Positions 5,945 through 9,720 of a stretch of DNA of 9,720 nt are shown here, piece after piece (position 1 is the first letter of the stretch; the number at the start of each line of letters is the position of its first letter). The stretch comes from Chloroflexota bacterium (GTDB lineage Bacteria; Chloroflexota; Anaerolineae; JACRMK01). Position numbers and translations under genes: made by a program. The stretch lies in the NCBI GenBank assembly GCA_016200765.1, contig JACQEC010000006.1:1-9720 (forward strand), read 5' to 3'. The notes beneath the pieces are model-generated. The model had not been told where the DNA came from, made no database searches, and saw only the letters and a list, made by a program, of their open reading frames with translations.

Positions 5945-8900
5945 ATGGCAAATGCGACAAGCGCAGTAGACGATATGGACACGGTGAGCCGCAAAGCAGA
6001 CAGTGATACGGGCGGCGCCGGGACGGAACCGCTCGACAAGGCCCGCCCCAAGAAGACCGCGCCTAAGAAGACGACTGACAAGACGCCCTCCCGACCTCAC
6101 GCCGCCGGCGAGGCTGGGGCCGAAAAGACTGTTGCGCGCCCCGCTGCGCCGGCCGCGCCGGCTAAACCGAGCGCGCCAGCACGCCCTTCCATGTACACGG
6201 ACATAAGCGCCACTGCCAAGAAGCTTGAGACAGAGCGGGTAGCGAAAGCGGCGTTGCGCGCGACCCAGACCAGTCAAGCGCCGGCCCCCAGCGTGAAACC
6301 CGCTCCAACCAAACCTGCATCCAGTAACCCGTTCACGCCTAAACGACCTGCCCCGACTTTCATCACATCGCCCATCACGGCGCCCTCTGTGCGGAAACCG
6401 GAGCCGCCGAAAGAGCCGCCGGCGAGCGCACAGCCCGCCGCGAAACCGGCCACTCCAGCAGCGGCGGCACAACAGCCCCCGGCCGCAGAGCCAGCGGCGA
6501 CACCACCGATCAGCGTAGAGAGCAAACCATTTGCGACCGCCGCTAGGGCGGTTGAGCCGCCCGCATCGCGCCCGGAGCCGGTATCAGCGCCGGAGATCAT
6601 GCCGACCAAGCCGCACGCGCCAACCCCTGCCAGGCCCGCCACCGCGGGGAAACTTACTGCCCCATCGCGATCGGCTCGCACCGCCGGTCCAATCTCGCCG
6701 CGCACAGAGGCGGCGCACACACGGCCGGCCCAGCAGTTTGTCCCTGCAAAAACAACCACGCCGCATCCGCCAGCGCCTAAGCCCGCACCGTCTGCCCCAC
6801 CGAAGGCACGCCCGACACAACCCCCTGCTGCTCCTGGGGTACCTCATGCGGGACGCCAGGTTGAGGTGAAGGCTAAACCGGCAACACAGCCCGCCCAGCC
6901 GGAAAGAGTGGCCGCGAAGACAATGGCCGTGCCGGTTGAAGCGATGGTCGTCAAATCGGCCGCGCCTCCACCTCCGCCGCCCCAGCCTGCGCTCGCCGAG
7001 ATTCCGGCGATTATCGGCGTGCGTGACCTCGCCCCACTGCTGAAGACGACAGCCGGTGACATGATTAAGAAGCTCTTGCAACTGGGCATCTTTGCCACCA
7101 TCAACCAGTCGCTGGACTACGAAACCGCTTCGCTCATTGCCGAAGAGTTCCACGTCAAGACGAAGCCCGCGCCGGTGACACAGCCCAAGGAAGAACCGCC
7201 ACAGCGCCCGCCGGTCGAGGAGACCGCTCGGCTTCAGCCGCGCCCGCCGGTCGTGACCGTGTTGGGCCACGTGGATCACGGCAAGACTTCTCTGCTGGAC
7301 GCGATACGCAACGCCAAGGTGGCCGCGGGCGAAGCCGGCGGCATCACCCAACATATCGGAGCGTATCAGGTCGAAAAGCAGGGTCGGAAGATCACCTTCC
7401 TGGACACGCCCGGGCACGAGGCCTTTACGGCCATGCGCGCGCGCGGCGCGCAGGCGACCGATGTCGCGGTGCTGGTCGTCGCCGCCGACGACGGCGTGAT
7501 GCCGCAGACGAAGGAGGCTATTAGCCACGCGCGGGCGGCCAAGGTGCCGATCGTCGTCGCGCTCAACAAGATGGATCGCGAAACGGCCGACCCGCCGAAG
7601 GTCATGCGCCAGTTGTCGGATGCGGGATTGATCGTCGAAGAGTGGGGCGGCGACGTGCCGCTCGTCCGCGTCTCGGCGAAAAAGATGACCGGCATTGATG
7701 AGCTGTTGGAGATCATTCTGCTGGTCTCCGATCTCGCCGAACTCAAGGCTAACCCCGACCGAACCGGCGCCGGCACAGTCATCGAGGCGGAGATGGATCG
7801 CAGTCGCGGCCCGATCGCAACCCTGCTGGTGCAAAATGGCACCCTTCGTCAGGGCGACAATCTGGTCATCAGCGACATCCAGGGCCGCATTCGCGCGATG
7901 TTCAATGACCGCGGCGAGCGACTCATTGCCGCCGGGCCGTCAACACCGGTGGTGGTGTTGGGCTTACCCAGCGTGCCGCGCGCCGGCGATACCTTCGAGG
8001 TCGTCGCCGACGAGCGCGCCGCGCGCACCATGGCCGGGCTGGCCGCGGCTGGGGCGCAGGAGCAAGCCATGCTCAAGGGCGTCAAGGCTATAAGCCTTGA
8101 TGAAATCTACGCGCAGATGCAAGCGGGCAAAATCCACGACCTCAACTTGGTCCTCAAGGCAGACGTGCAAGGCTCGCTTGAGCCCATTCACAACTCTCTG
8201 GAAAAACTCAGCACCGAGACGCTCAAGGTGCGCCTCATTCACGAGGGCACCGGTTTTATCAGCGAGTCCGATGTCAACTTGGCGCTGGCCTCCGGCGCCA
8301 TCGTCATCGGTTTCAACGTCGAACCGGATTCCGCGGCCAAGCGCGTGGCCGCCTCCGAAGGGGTTGACGTCCGGCGCTATAGCATCATCTATAAGCTGAT
8401 TGAAGACGTGGAGAAGGCGCTCAGCGACCTGCTCGAGCCAACCTACAAAGAAGTCATCAGCGGCCGCGTGGACGTGCGTCAGGTCTTCAAGGTCAGCAAG
8501 AAAACCGTCGCCGGTTGCTATGTCACCGAAGGCAAGGCCACACGCGCGGGTCAGGCGCGCCTCATGCGCGGCGGCAAGCCGGTCTATGATGGCCGCATCG
8601 CGTCGCTCAAACGCTTCACCGAGGACGTGCGGGAGGTCAATACGGGCTTCGAGTGCGGCGTGATGCTTGAGGGCTGGGAAGACGTTAAGCTCGGCGATAA
8701 TAAATCCAACGACCCGCGCCTGCAGGGGCTAACCGTCAGCGCCGTCGAGGTATCGCCTGACCTGAAACACGCGCAAGTCTTTATCGTCGCGGTTGGCGAT
8801 AGCGAGCGGGAGCGAGAGGTTAGCTCCGGCCTGAAAAGCGCTGCCCCATTTCTGCGGCGCGAACTGGGGCGGCGTATCAATCTGCGGCTCGTGCCCGCAA

Positions 8901-8968
8901 TTGACTTTGCCTTCGACCGCTCGATTGAAACCGGCGACCGCATCGAGCGCATCCTGCGTGACCTCTAA
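5945..8968 (+). CDS. infB: Translation initiation factor IF2 fused to a truncated RbfA domain
   Basis: IF2 is the GTPase that brings formylmethionyl-tRNA to the 30S subunit and promotes subunit joining. ATG 5945 has AGAGAGG four bases upstream and begins MANATSAVDD; an in-frame ATG at 5873 and the open frame before it match nothing. The product is 1007 residues. Residues 1-350 are a disordered Pro/Ala/Lys-rich extension; IF2_N is 353-404. The G domain has GHVDHGKT 441-448, GGIT 465-468, DTPGH from 487, NKMD 541-544 and SAKK 577-580. Domains II-IV follow, with the fMet-binding motif GFECG present. IF2 then stops at G917-D918, about 13 residues before its usual end. The frame continues into DPRLQGLTVSAVEVSPDLKH, which is RbfA, to residue 1007. 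IF2 identity is certain. The fusion is seen in the sequence; whether it is biological is open. Confidence 0.95.
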   Translation: MANATSAVDDMDTVSRKADSDTGGAGTEPLDKARPKKTAPKKTTDKTPSRPHAAGEAGAEKTVARPAAPAAPAKPSAPARPSMYTDISATAKKLETERVAKAALRATQTSQAPAPSVKPAPTKPASSNPFTPKRPAPTFITSPITAPSVRKPEPPKEPPASAQPAAKPATPAAAAQQPPAAEPAATPPISVESKPFATAARAVEPPASRPEPVSAPEIMPTKPHAPTPARPATAGKLTAPSRSARTAGPISPRTEAAHTRPAQQFVPAKTTTPHPPAPKPAPSAPPKARPTQPPAAPGVPHAGRQVEVKAKPATQPAQPERVAAKTMAVPVEAMVVKSAAPPPPPPQPALAEIPAIIGVRDLAPLLKTTAGDMIKKLLQLGIFATINQSLDYETASLIAEEFHVKTKPAPVTQPKEEPPQRPPVEETARLQPRPPVVTVLGHVDHGKTSLLDAIRNAKVAAGEAGGITQHIGAYQVEKQGRKITFLDTPGHEAFTAMRARGAQATDVAVLVVAADDGVMPQTKEAISHARAAKVPIVVALNKMDRETADPPKVMRQLSDAGLIVEEWGGDVPLVRVSAKKMTGIDELLEIILLVSDLAELKANPDRTGAGTVIEAEMDRSRGPIATLLVQNGTLRQGDNLVISDIQGRIRAMFNDRGERLIAAGPSTPVVVLGLPSVPRAGDTFEVVADERAARTMAGLAAAGAQEQAMLKGVKAISLDEIYAQMQAGKIHDLNLVLKADVQGSLEPIHNSLEKLSTETLKVRLIHEGTGFISESDVNLALASGAIVIGFNVEPDSAAKRVAASEGVDVRRYSIIYKLIEDVEKALSDLLEPTYKEVISGRVDVRQVFKVSKKTVAGCYVTEGKATRAGQARLMRGGKPVYDGRIASLKRFTEDVREVNTGFECGVMLEGWEDVKLGDNKSNDPRLQGLTVSAVEVSPDLKHAQVFIVAVGDSEREREVSSGLKSAAPFLRRELGRRINLRLVPAIDFAFDRSIETGDRIERILRDL
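8699..8965 (+). other. rbfA: RbfA-like domain lacking its first helix, in frame with infB
   Basis: Encodes residues 919-1007 of the infB product. RbfA is a KH-fold factor that binds 16S rRNA during late 30S maturation. Seen: DPRL (923-926), GLTVSAVEVSPDLKHAQVF, the helix-kink region SAAPFLRRELG (965-975), the strand LRLVPAIDFAFD, and the end RIERILRDL. A normal RbfA has about 25-30 further residues before DPRL, including helix 1 of the KH fold; these are missing, and only NKSN joins IF2 to DPRL. There is no credible internal start codon with a ribosome binding site, and the other two frames give no RbfA N-terminus. rbfA normally stands between infB and this DHH gene, so the identity agrees with gene order. 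Confidence 0.85.
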
Positions 8969-8975
8969 ACCGCCC

Positions 8976-9720
8976 ATGCCCCGCTTCCTCGCCTCGCCGG
9001 TCGCCCGTCAGGTCATTGACGCTATCCGAGAAGCGCCGAAACTCTACCTGACGTCGCACATTGCGCCCGATGGCGACACGATCGGCTCGACGCTCGGACT
9101 CTATTGGGGGCTTCAGCAGTTGGACAAGCCGACGCGCATCGCTTGCGCGGATCCGGTGCCAGCCAGCTTCCGCTTTCTGCCCGGGCACGAACTCTTCAAA
9201 GCCCACTTGCCGGAACCCGATGAACTCATCGTGATCCCCGACGCCAGCGACCTCCAACGTCTCGGCTCTATCTACGACGCCGCCCGCTACGCCAACCGCC
9301 CGGTGATCAATATAGACCACCACATCACCAATGTCTGTTTCGGAACACTGAACTGGGTTGAGCCAACAGCGGCGTCCACCGCGGAGATCATCACCGAACT
9401 GCTGGATGCGCTTGGCGCGCAGATTGACGACACCATGGCCCCCTGCCTCCTGACCGGCATCGCCACCGACACGCTCGGCTTCCGCACGAACAGCACGACC
9501 GCCGACCTGATGGAGACGGCCGCCCGGCTGATGCGCGCCGGGGCATCCCTGCCCCGCATCATCGAAAAGACGTTTAACACGCGCGAACTGGCAGACCTGA
9601 AAATGCAGGGGCAGGTTCTGGCAGTCATGCGCTCCGAAGACGGGCTGATCTGGTCCGACAACACTATCCAGATGCGCCGCGCGGCGGGCGCCGGTGACTC
9701 TGGCGGCGCCGGCATGGGCA
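8976..9720 (+). CDS. nrnA: NrnA-like DHH family phosphoesterase, 3' end outside the window
   Basis: DHH/DHHA1 phosphoesterase of the bifunctional oligoribonuclease/pAp phosphatase type, which degrades 2-5 nt RNAs and/or 3'-phosphoadenosine 5'-phosphate in the cytoplasm. The 248 visible residues cover the DHH domain and reach the linker to DHHA1, which is cut off. Seen: metal motif HIAPDGDTIGS (28-38), PDASD (D89, D92), DHH at 114-116, EPTAASTAEII and TGIATDTLGFRT. ATG 8976 begins 7 bases after the infB stop with no clear Shine-Dalgarno. An in-frame GTG at 8958 overlapping the infB end is an alternative. Either way translation is probably coupled to infB. This gene commonly follows rbfA in such operons. 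The family is firm; the exact substrate (nanoRNA, pAp or cyclic dinucleotide products) is not decided by the sequence. Confidence 0.9.
   Translation, partial: MPRFLASPVARQVIDAIREAPKLYLTSHIAPDGDTIGSTLGLYWGLQQLDKPTRIACADPVPASFRFLPGHELFKAHLPEPDELIVIPDASDLQRLGSIYDAARYANRPVINIDHHITNVCFGTLNWVEPTAASTAEIITELLDALGAQIDDTMAPCLLTGIATDTLGFRTNSTTADLMETAARLMRAGASLPRIIEKTFNTRELADLKMQGQVLAVMRSEDGLIWSDNTIQMRRAAGAGDSGGAGMG

Noticed and set aside
6584..7834. 416-codon open frame on the minus strand opposite infB
   Set aside because: Low-complexity Arg/Gly/Leu-rich product with no family signature, opposite a certain gene; long antisense frames are expected at this GC content.
8687..8722. Frameshift rather than fusion at the IF2/RbfA joint
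   Set aside because: The other two frames give neither an IF2 C-terminus nor an RbfA N-terminus; one has TAA TAA at 8698-8703 and the other soon stops. A missing segment explains the joint better.
1..9720. CRISPR array, prophage, toxin-antitoxin or transposase genes
   Set aside because: No regularly spaced direct repeats and no gene of these families seen; apart from the short intergenic repeats this is a housekeeping region.

Overview
The window is GC-rich and bacterial. It looks like Chloroflexota (Anaerolineae-like) or a related lineage. The grounds are the gene order nusA-ylxR-infB-(rbfA)-DHH phosphoesterase without ylxQ, the long Pro/Ala-rich IF2 N-terminus, the ProRS motif 3 variant GIGSGR, and two kinds of GC-rich palindromic intergenic repeat that I associate with such genomes. 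The phylum call is inference.

Left part (1-1790): the almost complete 3' portion of a kynureninase gene (kynU) enters from outside the window. A gene-poor stretch follows. It holds a CCCCTCTCCCA-type palindromic repeat, a promoter and a tRNA-Arg(CCG) gene, a strong intrinsic terminator, and a second GC-rich hairpin repeat directly in front of proS. The proS gene (prolyl-tRNA synthetase) most likely starts at a TTG.

Middle and right part (3521-9720): a near-consensus promoter with extended -10 starts the transcription/translation operon nusA - ylxR - infB - nrnA-like DHH phosphoesterase (cut by the window end). NusA handles transcription elongation and termination, YlxR is a small RNA-binding protein, IF2 places initiator tRNA on the 30S subunit, RbfA matures the 30S subunit, and the NrnA-like enzyme degrades nanoRNA or pAp.

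The operon departs from its standard form in two places. (1) rimP, which normally precedes nusA, is absent, although the promoter and a 5' hairpin with a U-rich tail of the kind found before rimP remain. (2) There is no separate rbfA. The infB frame runs without a stop from IF2 domain IV into an RbfA domain that lacks its first helix, while IF2 lacks its last strand. This headless RbfA fused to a tailless IF2 is the most notable feature of the window: either a real gene fusion by a deletion of roughly 150 bp or an assembly error. The infB gene also has a 316-base upstream region with mutually exclusive hairpins, a C(UACG)G tetraloop hairpin and a 20-bp palindrome.
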